From: Azovibrio restrictus DSM 23866 | Lineage (GTDB): Bacteria; Pseudomonadota; Gammaproteobacteria; Burkholderiales; Rhodocyclaceae | NCBI RefSeq assembly: GCF_000429665.1 | Contig: NZ_AUCH01000008.1 | Location: 62,001 to 126,000, forward strand | Length of the DNA: 64,000 bases | Direction: 5' to 3' | In this document: in pieces, positions 32,455-40,089 of the stretch | How the letters are laid out: each line of letters begins with the position of its first letter | Numbering within the stretch: the first letter of the stretch is position 1 | Position numbers and translations under genes: made by a program | The notes under the pieces: generated by a model | Told to the model about the DNA's origin: nothing | Seen by the model: only the letters and a program-made list of their open reading frames with translations | Database searches by the model: none

Positions 32455-34950
32455 GTGAGCTTCAACCCCATCCCGGATGCGGCCCCCGAGGAACTGGAAG
32501 ACATCTTCCGGACCCTGGTGGACAACGCCTTCACGGCCATCTACATCATCCAGGATTGGCGTTTTGCCTATGTGAATCCCCGTACGGCCGATTTGCTGGG
32601 CTACAGCCGGGCGGAACTGCTGTCCGGGGAAATTCCCCTGGAGCAGCTGGTGGCCGGGGAGGATTGGGAGCTGGTCCAGACCCGCATGCGCCAGCGGCTG
32701 GCGGGGGGCGCCCCGGAGGCCCGCTACCGCTTCCGGGTCCGGCGGCGGGATGGCCGGCTCCTGCCGGTGCAGATCTTCAGCTCTTCCATCTGCTTCCGGG
32801 GCCGGCCCGCCCTGCTGGCTACCCTCATGGATCTCACCGATCTGCTGCAGATGGAAGCGCATCTGGCGGAACAGCTCCATTTCATGGAGCAGCTCCTGGA
32901 TGCCATTCCCAGCCCCATCTTCTACAAGGGCATGGATGGCCGCTACCTGGGCTGCAACCAGGCTTTCGCCGAGACCCTGGGGCAGGACAAGGCCGGCATC
33001 GTCGGCCGCAGCGTGTACGACCTGGCCCCGGCGGATCTGGCGGCCCGCTACGCGGCGGCGGACCGGGAGCTGCTGCAGGCGGGCGGCACCCAGAGCTATG
33101 AAACCCAGGTCCAGTACGCTGACGGCCGGCGTCGGGACATGCATTTCTACAAGGCGGTGTTCCGCCACCAGGACGGGGAACCCGGGGGCCTGGTGGGGGC
33201 CATGCTCGACATCACCCGCCTGAAGCGCAAGGAAGCGGCCCTGGAGCTGGCCGAGCGGGTGTTCGACGCGAGCAGCGAGGGCATCCTGATCACCGATGCC
33301 GACGGCCGCATCCTGCGCACCAACCGGGCTTTCTGCGACATGACCGGTTACAGCGAGGCGGAAGCCCTGGGCCAGACGCCCGCCTTCATCAAGTCCGGCC
33401 GCCACGACATGGCCTTCTACAGCGCCCTGTGGCAGCAGGTGTTCCTGGAGGGGCGCTGGCAGGGGGAAATCTGGAACCGGCGCAAGGACGGGGAAGTCTA
33501 TCCGGCCTGGCTGTCCATCTCCGCCGCCCGTAACGAGACGGGGCAGATCACCAATTTCATCGGCATCTCCACCGACATCTCGCGGCACAAGGAAGCCGAG
33601 GCCCACATCAACCGCCTGGCCTATTTCGACACCCTCACCGGCCTGCCCAACCGGGCCCTGCTCCAGGACCGCCTGGATCAGGCCATCGCCCTGGCCCGGG
33701 CCTCCCGCCAGGGGGAGCGGCACGTGGTGGTGATGTTCCTCAACCTGGACCGCTTGAAACACGTCAATGATTCCCTGGGCCATGCCAGCGGCGACCGGGT
33801 GATCCAGATCATGGCGGAGCGGCTCACGGGCCTGCTCGGGCCCCAGGTCACCGTGTCCCGCCACGTGGGGGACCAGTTCGCCCTGATCTTCACCGAACTG
33901 CCGGGCAGCCGGGCCGCCGCCGCCATGGCCGAGCAGCTGCTGCAGACGGTGCAGGCCCCGGTGGAGCTGGGGGAGCAGCAGTTCTCCCTGACCGCCAGCA
34001 TCGGCATCAGCCTGTTCCCCGGCGACGGGGAGGATGGCGCCGCCCTGCTGCGCAATGCGGATGCCGCCCTGCACCATGCCAAGCTGGCCAGCCGGGGCAG
34101 CTTCCAGTTCTACCGGGACGAGATGAACGCCGCCTCCCTGGAGCGCCTGGTGTTCGAACAAAGCCTGCGCCATGCCCTGGAGCGGGGTGAGCTGGAGCTG
34201 TTCTACCAGCCCCAGTTCGAGCTGGAAGGCGGGCAGCTGATCGGCATGGAAGCCCTGTTGCGCTGGCGCCATCCGGACCTGGGCCTGGTGCCGCCGGATC
34301 GATTCATCCCCCTGGCCGAGGAAACCGGCTTGATCGTCCCCATCGGCCGCTGGGTGCTGCAGGAAGCCTGCCGCCAGGCCGCGGCCTGGAGCCGCTTGTT
34401 CGCGGCGCCCCTGCGCATGGCGGTGAACCTCTCCGCCACCCAGTTCGTGGCCGAGGACCTGGTGGGCGTGGTGCGCCAGGCCCTGGAGCAGTCGGGCCTG
34501 CCCCCGGCCCAGCTGGAGCTGGAACTCACCGAATCCACCCTGATGGGCAATGCCGACCAGGCCACCGCCACCCTGCGGGAACTCAAGGGCCTGGGGGTGC
34601 TGCTGGCGGTGGATGATTTCGGCACCGGCTATTCCAGCCTCGCCTACCTGCGCCGCTTCCCCCTGGATACCCTGAAGATCGACCGTTCCTTCGTGCTCGA
34701 CATGGAGCGGGACGCCAACGCCGGCGCCATCACCCAGGCCGTGGTGGCCCTGGGGCGCAGCCTGGGCCTGATCACCGTGGCCGAAGGGGTGGAGACCCAG
34801 GCCCAGGAGGCCATCCTGAAAGCGCTGCACTGCACCGTGGGCCAGGGCTATCTGTTCAGCCGTCCCATCCCCGCGGCCGAGCTGGAAAGCGCCATCGGTG
34901 CCGGGCGCTGGCCCCTGCCGGCGCTCCCACAGCTCCCCCCGCTCCCCTAG
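32455..34950 (+). CDS. PAS-PAS-PAS-GGDEF-EAL signalling protein
   Basis: An 831-aa predicted cytoplasmic protein with three PAS domains (~15-135, ~140-260, ~262-385; PAS/PAC tail IGISTDISRHKEAEAHINRLAYFD). The GGDEF domain (~390-550) has HVGDQF in place of GGDEF, so diguanylate cyclase activity is unlikely. The EAL domain (~565-815) keeps MEALLRWRHP, ELTESTLM, DDFGTGYSSLAYLRRFPLD, KIDRSFV and AEGVETQ, so it should hydrolyse c-di-GMP. The start is GTG, 4 bp after metF. It may share the metF transcript, though no functional link is evident. Confidence 0.88.
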   Translation: MSFNPIPDAAPEELEDIFRTLVDNAFTAIYIIQDWRFAYVNPRTADLLGYSRAELLSGEIPLEQLVAGEDWELVQTRMRQRLAGGAPEARYRFRVRRRDGRLLPVQIFSSSICFRGRPALLATLMDLTDLLQMEAHLAEQLHFMEQLLDAIPSPIFYKGMDGRYLGCNQAFAETLGQDKAGIVGRSVYDLAPADLAARYAAADRELLQAGGTQSYETQVQYADGRRRDMHFYKAVFRHQDGEPGGLVGAMLDITRLKRKEAALELAERVFDASSEGILITDADGRILRTNRAFCDMTGYSEAEALGQTPAFIKSGRHDMAFYSALWQQVFLEGRWQGEIWNRRKDGEVYPAWLSISAARNETGQITNFIGISTDISRHKEAEAHINRLAYFDTLTGLPNRALLQDRLDQAIALARASRQGERHVVVMFLNLDRLKHVNDSLGHASGDRVIQIMAERLTGLLGPQVTVSRHVGDQFALIFTELPGSRAAAAMAEQLLQTVQAPVELGEQQFSLTASIGISLFPGDGEDGAALLRNADAALHHAKLASRGSFQFYRDEMNAASLERLVFEQSLRHALERGELELFYQPQFELEGGQLIGMEALLRWRHPDLGLVPPDRFIPLAEETGLIVPIGRWVLQEACRQAAAWSRLFAAPLRMAVNLSATQFVAEDLVGVVRQALEQSGLPPAQLELELTESTLMGNADQATATLRELKGLGVLLAVDDFGTGYSSLAYLRRFPLDTLKIDRSFVLDMERDANAGAITQAVVALGRSLGLITVAEGVETQAQEAILKALHCTVGQGYLFSRPIPAAELESAIGAGRWPLPALPQLPPLP

Positions 34951-34959
34951 GCCGGTTGC

Positions 34960-35427
34960 TCAGAAGGGCTTGTTCACCATCAGGTAGAACACCACGGCCA
35001 TGGCAAAGAAAGCCGGGTAGCCCAGCCACTCCCAGAAGCGCGCATAGCGCCAGTAACGTTCGGGCAGGGGCTGGCCGTCCTGGCGGGCCACCAGGGCCAT
35101 GTCCCGCAGGCGCAGTTGCAGCCAGACCACCGGCAGCCAGCAGGCGCCGGCCAGCAGGAACAGGGCAATGGAAGTCAGCACCCAGCCGGTGCCCAGGTTC
35201 CAGCCCCCCTGCTGCATCAGCCACAGGCCCGAGAGGGGCTGGAAGATCACCGCCGGGGTGGTGAACCAGGTATCGGCCCGCACCACCAGGCGGCTGACCT
35301 CGGCGATGGCCTCCACGTTGCGGCTGCGGTTGCAGAAGAACAGGTAGAAGGCGGTGCCGAAGCCGGTGCCCACCATGGCGACGGAAGACAGGATGTGCAG
35401 CCACTTGATGATCAGATAGGTGTTCAT
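34960..35427 (-). CDS. DUF2269 family integral membrane protein
   Basis: A 155-aa protein with four predicted membrane helices (~5-27, ~50-72, ~78-100, ~130-150). IIKWLHILSSVAMVGTGFGTAFYLFF and the ADTWFTTPAVIFQPLSGLWLMQ region, with conserved His and Trp, match DUF2269. Function unknown. It is the last gene of a four-gene leftward operon in which every junction is an ATGA overlap. Confidence 0.8.
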   Translation of the reverse strand: MNTYLIIKWLHILSSVAMVGTGFGTAFYLFFCNRSRNVEAIAEVSRLVVRADTWFTTPAVIFQPLSGLWLMQQGGWNLGTGWVLTSIALFLLAGACWLPVVWLQLRLRDMALVARQDGQPLPERYWRYARFWEWLGYPAFFAMAVVFYLMVNKPF

Positions 35428-36686
35428 GGTCTTTGCTCCTCGGCGAGTAGTTGAACGAGCAGGGCCGCCACCGCCAGGTTCTTCAGGATGGGGCCGAAGG
35501 GGTGCAGCAGGAATGCCGGCAGCTGCCAGGCAATGAGGATCGTGTAGGCGCCCACCAGGGCCAGCTGTGCCCACCACAGGCGCCGTCCGGGGCGCAGCAG
35601 GGTCAGGAGGCCCAGCCCGGCATCGAGCAGGGTGGCGCTCCCCAGCACGGCCAGGGCCAGGCTGCCCTGGAGGCCGAAGGGGGCGAGCAGGGCGAGGCTG
35701 TCCTGGAGCGGGTAGAGCCCGGCGGACAACAGGGCGGTGCTGAGCCAGATGGCCGCCAGCACGCCGCGCAGCAGCAGGGGCCGCCAGCAGGCCAGGGATT
35801 GCTGCAGCAGCTGGGGCGCGGCGGCGGCCGGGGCAAAGGCTTCCGGGTCCCGCAGGGGCCGGCCCAGCAGGGCGGTGGCCGGGGCCGGGTCCCCCAGGTT
35901 GCCGGCGGCGAGCATGCGCCAGCTGTCGGCAGAGAGCAGGGAGCCGGGAAAGAACCCCGCCACCCGGGCCGCCAGGGGCATCAGCCATGCGGGCAGGGGC
36001 AGGCAGGGGGCGCTGGCGAGTCCCTGCAGGCGCCGGTAGGTCTGCAGCCAGTCCCGGTAACTCAGGGCCCGGGGGCCGGGCAGTTCCAGCACCCGGGTGG
36101 GGCCGGGGGGCTGTTCCAGGCAGGCGAGCACCGCGGCGGCCAGATCATCCACATGCACCGGCTGCACCGGGCCGGCGCCCCCGGGCAGGGCCAGCAGCGG
36201 CAGGCTGGCCAGGGCCAGGAAGAAGCGGCTGGAGGCCCCGTCCGGGGCGAACACCAGGCCCGGGCGCAGCACCGTGGCGCCCTGGGGCAGGGCCGCGATC
36301 AAGGCGGCGTCGGCGGCCCGCTTGCTGGCCAGGTAGGGGGGCAGGCCGGCTGCATCTCCCTGGCCCAGGGCGGAAATCTGCACCACCCGGGTGATGCCGG
36401 CCCGGGCGCAGGCGGCGAACAGAGCCGCCGGTGCCTGGTGATGGATGCGCAGGTAATCCCCGGCCCGGGTCTCGCGCAGGATGCCCACGGCGTTGATCAC
36501 CGCGTCGATGCTCGCCAGGCGGGGCAGCCAGGCTTCCGGACTCAGGTCGCAGCGGTAATCCAGGGCCAGGTCCCCGGGCAGGCGAGGTCTATGCACGCCG
36601 CGCACCACCCGGTGACCGGCCGCCTCCAGTTGCCGGCCCAGGTGGCGGCCGAGCATGCCGTCGGCGCCGCAGAGCAGGATGTTCAT
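35424..36686 (-). CDS. NAD-dependent epimerase-like/SDR protein fused to a DoxX-like membrane domain
   Basis: A 420-aa two-part protein. Residues 1-285 form an atypical short-chain dehydrogenase/NmrA-like domain with the nucleotide-binding start MNILLCGADGMLGRHLGRQL and VINAVGILRET. Residues ~300-420 hold about four hydrophobic segments of DoxX type. The classical YxxxK catalytic pair appears as YLASKRAAD near 130. A membrane-bound quinone- or thiol-related redox role is possible but not shown. It overlaps both neighbours by 4 nt. Confidence 0.75.
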   Translation of the reverse strand: MNILLCGADGMLGRHLGRQLEAAGHRVVRGVHRPRLPGDLALDYRCDLSPEAWLPRLASIDAVINAVGILRETRAGDYLRIHHQAPAALFAACARAGITRVVQISALGQGDAAGLPPYLASKRAADAALIAALPQGATVLRPGLVFAPDGASSRFFLALASLPLLALPGGAGPVQPVHVDDLAAAVLACLEQPPGPTRVLELPGPRALSYRDWLQTYRRLQGLASAPCLPLPAWLMPLAARVAGFFPGSLLSADSWRMLAAGNLGDPAPATALLGRPLRDPEAFAPAAAAPQLLQQSLACWRPLLLRGVLAAIWLSTALLSAGLYPLQDSLALLAPFGLQGSLALAVLGSATLLDAGLGLLTLLRPGRRLWWAQLALVGAYTILIAWQLPAFLLHPFGPILKNLAVAALLVQLLAEEQRP

Positions 36687-37021
36687 GATCTTTCCTCCCG
36701 GTCCTTGGGAATTTGGCGCCAGAGCACCCAGGCCACCACCGTGAGCACGATCAGCAGACCATTGACGGTGATGCTGGCCATGGCGTGCAGGGTATCCAGC
36801 CCGTCCGCCAGGGAGCGCCAGCCATCGGCCCGCATCAGGGCCAGGGCCGTGGGCCCGAGCATCAGGAACAGCTGCACCAGGCGCACCCAGATTCCGGCCC
36901 GTTCGACGCTGCCGCACAGCTCCGTGAGCAGGCGCTCCAGGGTGGGGTTCAGGTAGCGGGCCACCAGGAAGCCGGCCAGGGGCGGCAGGGTCAGGGCCAG
37001 GAGCAGCAGGGAGGCTTTCAT
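36683..37021 (-). CDS. Small hypothetical membrane protein
   Basis: A 112-aa protein with a hydrophobic N-terminus (~3-20) and further hydrophobic stretches at ~45-62 and ~82-100, ending in a charged KDREERS tail. No family recognised. Its 4-nt overlaps with the DCC gene upstream and the epimerase gene downstream strongly support it as a real operon member. Confidence 0.6.
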   Translation of the reverse strand: MKASLLLLALTLPPLAGFLVARYLNPTLERLLTELCGSVERAGIWVRLVQLFLMLGPTALALMRADGWRSLADGLDTLHAMASITVNGLLIVLTVVAWVLWRQIPKDREERS

Positions 37022-37449
37022 GATCCGCTCCCCGGGCGTTGGCAGACGTCCCCGTCGCAGACCGGGGTGAGGCGGGCGAAGATGCCCCCGAAGCGGCGCG
37101 ACAACTGCACCCGGTGGCGGGCGAAGCAGCGATAGGACGCTTCCGTGATGCAGGCGAGTCCGGGCCAGCGGGTCGGGGCCACCAGCCAGCCCAGGCCGTT
37201 GGCGGCCAGGGCCAGGCGGAACACTTCCGGCCCCTCGACGATGCGGCCGTCAGCCCGTCGGGCGGTGATGCGGGCCAGCAGTTCCGCCTTGCTGCGGCCG
37301 TAGGGAGTGGGGTCGAAATCGGCGCCGCTGATGTCGATGAAGCGCAGGCGGCCGTGCCGGTCGTGGCGCCGCAGATGGGCCACGTCGAAGCGGCAGATGG
37401 CGCATTCCCCGTCGTAGAGGAATTCCATGGGATAGGCCTGGGTGTCCAT
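37018..37449 (-). CDS. Thiol-disulfide oxidoreductase DCC family protein (DUF393)
   Basis: A 143-aa protein. EFLYDGECAICRFDVAHL near residues 9-26 is the DCC family signature, with a CxxC pair (Cys17, Cys20) in a DGxC context. It is followed by the typical GRLRFIDIS and a GPEVFRLA motif. It is the first gene of the four-gene operon; AAAGGA lies upstream of the ATG. An operator-like dyad (37472-37489) precedes it, matching the one before the GbsR-type gene. Confidence 0.8.
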   Translation of the reverse strand: MDTQAYPMEFLYDGECAICRFDVAHLRRHDRHGRLRFIDISGADFDPTPYGRSKAELLARITARRADGRIVEGPEVFRLALAANGLGWLVAPTRWPGLACITEASYRCFARHRVQLSRRFGGIFARLTPVCDGDVCQRPGSGS

Positions 37450-37471
37450 GTTCCGTCCTTTCTATCTGTAA

Positions 37472-37489
37472 TTTCAGTAAAAACAGAAA
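37472..37489. promoter_or_regulatory. Operator-like dyad upstream of the DCC operon
   Basis: TTTCAGTAAAAACAGAAA is an imperfect inverted repeat (TTTCAGT-N4-ACAGAAA) 23 bp before the DCC start codon. It matches the core of the GbsR-gene operator (TTTCTGTCAAGACAGAAA) at 15 of 18 positions with identical spacing, so the same regulator probably binds both. Confidence 0.7.
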
Positions 37490-37539
37490 TAACTGCTGCC
37501 AAAAAAGGGCGGCAAGGCCGCCCCGCCGGGAGTGCCGGG

Positions 37540-38064
37540 CTATTCGCCCCGCACCAGATTACGAATCTTCGCGCCCATCTTGAGCACCTTCATCAGGGTC
37601 TCCGGGTCCTGGCGCAGCATTTCGTCGGCCCACACCGTGAGCACCCGGATGAACTCCCGGGTCTCCTCGATGCGCTTGCGGACTCCGGGACTCTCCTTGT
37701 CCAGCTCCGGGCTGGCCAGGCATTCGCCCAGCACCGCCAGGGTGGGCTCCACCTCCCGCTGCTTCCTGCCCTCGACGATCAGCTTGAACAGTTCCCAGAC
37801 ATCCTTGGACGTCTCGAAATGGTCGCGCCGGTCCCCCAGCACATGCACCACCCGCACCAGCTTCCAGGAGAGCAGCTCCTTGAGGCTGTTGCTGACGTTG
37901 GAGCGGGCCACCGACAGGGTGTCCACGATCTCGTCCGCGGCCATGGGCTGCTCGGCCAGGTAGAGCAGGGCGTGAATCTGGGCCACGGTGCGATTGACGC
38001 CCCAGCGGGCCCCCATTTCCCCCCAGTGGAGGATGAAGCGTTCGGTGACAGGTGTGAGTTCCAT
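37540..38064 (-). CDS. GbsR/MarR-family transcriptional regulator
   Basis: A 174-aa regulator. The winged helix (QIHALLYLAEQPMAADEIVDTLSVARSNVSNSLKELLSWKLVRVV, ~30-75) is followed by a helical dimerisation tail, as in the GbsR group. The ATG at 38064 is chosen because the promoter TTGACA-16-TATAGT would start transcription at about this base, giving a leaderless mRNA. The GTG at 38085 lies inside the operator and upstream of the -10, so it would not be transcribed from this promoter. The gene lies upstream of the DCC operon on the same strand. Confidence 0.85.
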   Translation of the reverse strand: MELTPVTERFILHWGEMGARWGVNRTVAQIHALLYLAEQPMAADEIVDTLSVARSNVSNSLKELLSWKLVRVVHVLGDRRDHFETSKDVWELFKLIVEGRKQREVEPTLAVLGECLASPELDKESPGVRKRIEETREFIRVLTVWADEMLRQDPETLMKVLKMGAKIRNLVRGE

Positions 38065-38070
38065 GGCGTG

Positions 38071-38098
38071 ACTATAGATGTTCACAAATTTCTGTCAA
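38071..38098 (-). promoter_or_regulatory. Promoter of the GbsR-type gene
   Basis: Read leftward: TTGACA (38098-38093), 16-bp spacer, TATAGT (38076-38071). The end of the -10 is 6 bp from the ATG at 38064, so the transcript should begin at or next to the start codon. The -35 lies in the centre of the operator palindrome. Confidence 0.75.
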
Positions 38099-38115
38099 GA
38101 CAGAAATTTGTGAAC
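38080..38115. promoter_or_regulatory. Long operator palindrome overlapping the GbsR-gene promoter
   Basis: Two perfect 16-bp arms, GTTCACAAATTTCTGT (38080-38095) and ACAGAAATTTGTGAAC (38100-38115), flank CAAG. It covers the -35 and most of the spacer, so a bound regulator would block RNA polymerase (autorepression). It is also adjacent to the EamA stop codon, but no T-run follows in either direction, so a terminator is less likely. Confidence 0.8.
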
Positions 38116-39026
38116 TATCGCTTCAGGCTCACCAGCAGCACCCCGGCCAGCACCAGGCCGGCGCCCAGCATCTGGTGCAGGGACAGGGTTTCCCCCAGCC
38201 ACCACCAGCCGAAGAAGATGGTGGCCATGGGGCCGATGGTGCCGATCAGCACCGAGCGGGAGGCGCCGATGCGGCGGATCGCCGCCGACTGCATGAACAC
38301 CGGCAGGATGGTGGAAAACACCGCCATGGCCGCGCCCAGACCATAGACCTGCCAGGGCAGGATCAGGGCCTCCAGGGGCTGGCTCAGGGCGAAATGGGCC
38401 AGGGTGCCGGTGGTGGACACCAGCATGCACAGGGCGGTGAAGCGGGCGCTGCCCAGGCGGGCGATCATGGGGCCGCTGCCGCTCAGATACACCGCGTAGG
38501 TGAGGCTGGAGGCGAACACCAGTCCCGCGCCCAGCCAGACCGCATGCCCTTCGGCGGCCAGATCCAGGTCGTGGGCGAAGGCCAAGCCGATGCCGGCGTA
38601 GGAGAGCAGGATGGCCCCCAGCTCCCGCCGCTGCAGGGGGCGCTTGAACACCAGCACGGCGATCAGCACCGTCAGGGTCGGGTAGGTGTACAGGATCAGC
38701 CGCTCCAGGGCTGCGGTGATGTACTGGAGCCCGAGGAAATCCAGGATGCTGGCCCCGTAATAGCCGGCCAGACCCAGGCCGGTGAGGATCAGCCAATCGC
38801 GCCGGGTGAGGGGCGGCGCCGCCTTGCTGGAATGCCAGCCCACCCAGGCGAACACCGGCAGGGAGAGCAGCATGCGGATGGCGAGCAGGGTGACGGCGCT
38901 CACGGGCCAGGCATAGGCCAGCTTGACGAAGATGGCCTTGAGGGAAAAACCCAGGGCGGCCAGGAGGGCGAGCAGGATGCCGAAACGTTCGGCGGCGGGG
39001 TTGGGCTGGCCCATGGACGGCTCCAT
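38115..39026 (-). CDS. EamA/DMT-family transporter
   Basis: A ~303-aa inner-membrane protein with about ten hydrophobic helices in two EamA repeats (~10-140 and ~160-300). LILYTYPTLTVLIAVLVFKRP in the first and LIGTIGPMATIFFGWWWLGE in the second are family signatures. It is a metabolite exporter or importer of unknown substrate. The start may be ATG 39026 or 39014. Divergent from a LysR-type gene; its stop touches the GbsR operator. Confidence 0.85.
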   Translation of the reverse strand: MEPSMGQPNPAAERFGILLALLAALGFSLKAIFVKLAYAWPVSAVTLLAIRMLLSLPVFAWVGWHSSKAAPPLTRRDWLILTGLGLAGYYGASILDFLGLQYITAALERLILYTYPTLTVLIAVLVFKRPLQRRELGAILLSYAGIGLAFAHDLDLAAEGHAVWLGAGLVFASSLTYAVYLSGSGPMIARLGSARFTALCMLVSTTGTLAHFALSQPLEALILPWQVYGLGAAMAVFSTILPVFMQSAAIRRIGASRSVLIGTIGPMATIFFGWWWLGETLSLHQMLGAGLVLAGVLLVSLKR

Positions 39027-39114
39027 TGTGCAGAGGCGCCCATTAGGCCTGGGGCGCAAGCCCGCCACAATTGCTAAGATGCCACTCCTGCGTTCGTCAG
39101 AAACGAAACCTCCC

Positions 39115-40089
39115 ATGTCCCTGCGTTACGACCTCACCGACCTGAGCCTGTTTGTCGCCATTGCCGAAGCGGGCAACCTGACCCGTGCCGCAGAGCGGGT
39201 GCATCTGGCACCATCCTCGGCCAGCCACCGGCTCAAGCTGCTGGAGGAAAGCCTGGGCACATCCCTGTTCGAGCGCCGGGCCCGGGGGCTCAGCCCCACC
39301 CCGGCGGGTCAGGCCCTGCTGCGGCACGCCCGCCAGGTGTTCGCCCGGCTCGAACAGATGCACGCGGAACTGGCCCCCTTCGCCCGGGGCGTGCGGGGCC
39401 AAGTCAGCCTATGGGCCAACACCCATGCCACCCACACCTTCCTGCCCGACGACCTAGCGGAATTCCTGCGCGCCCATCCCCAGGTCAGCGTCAGCCTGGA
39501 AGAACACACCAGTCCGGACATCGTCCAGGCGGTGGCCAAGGGGGAAGTGGAACTGGGGGTGGTGGCCGAGTCCCCGGGGGAATCGGTGCTGGAAGCCGGG
39601 GTGCGGCTGCTGCCCTACCGGCAGGACCGGCTGGTGCTGGTGGTGCCCGCCGCCCATGCCCTGGCGGTGCGGGCCGGGGTCCGCTTCGCCGAGACCCTGG
39701 ACTATCCCTTCGTGATGCTGCACGCGGGCTCAGCCATCCACCGCTTCACCCTGCAGGCGGCAGCCACCCTGGGGCGGCCCCTGGACGTGCGCATCCAGGT
39801 GCGCAGTTTCGACGCCGTGTGCCGCATGGTGGGGGCCGGGGTGGGCATCGGCCTGGTGCCCCGCTCGGCCCTGGCCGGCCTCAGTCTGCGGGAACCGCCG
39901 GGGCTGGTGGAGCTGGACGAGCCCTGGGCCCGCCGGGACCTGCAGCTCTGCGTCCGGGACGAGGCCGCCCTCTCGGGCTTCGCCCGGGAGCTGCTGACGG
40001 CCCTGGCGGCGGCGGGGCAGCGCCCGCCCGCCGCGCTCAGCGACGCCGGGAGCTGCCGCCTAGGATGGAGCCCAGCACCCCGCGGATGA
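39115..40089 (+). CDS. LysR-family transcriptional regulator
   Basis: A 324-aa regulator with an N-terminal helix-turn-helix (LSLFVAIAEAGNLTRAAERVHLAPSSASHRLKLLEESLG) and a substrate-binding effector domain (~90-300). It is divergent from the EamA transporter across ~90 bp and is the natural candidate to control it. The 3' end overlaps the converging HerA-like gene by 53 nt; the last ~20 residues are low-complexity and might differ in relatives. Confidence 0.9.
   Translation: MSLRYDLTDLSLFVAIAEAGNLTRAAERVHLAPSSASHRLKLLEESLGTSLFERRARGLSPTPAGQALLRHARQVFARLEQMHAELAPFARGVRGQVSLWANTHATHTFLPDDLAEFLRAHPQVSVSLEEHTSPDIVQAVAKGEVELGVVAESPGESVLEAGVRLLPYRQDRLVLVVPAAHALAVRAGVRFAETLDYPFVMLHAGSAIHRFTLQAAATLGRPLDVRIQVRSFDAVCRMVGAGVGIGLVPRSALAGLSLREPPGLVELDEPWARRDLQLCVRDEAALSGFARELLTALAAAGQRPPAALSDAGSCRLGWSPAPRG

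Noticed and set aside
35451..36956. 501-codon plus-strand frame opposite the SDR-DoxX gene
   Set aside because: Low-complexity Gln/Gly-rich translation without domains; the minus-strand operon is well supported.
38080..38115. Palindrome as terminator of the EamA gene
   Set aside because: No T-run follows on the minus strand, and it overlaps a good promoter; an operator is the better reading.
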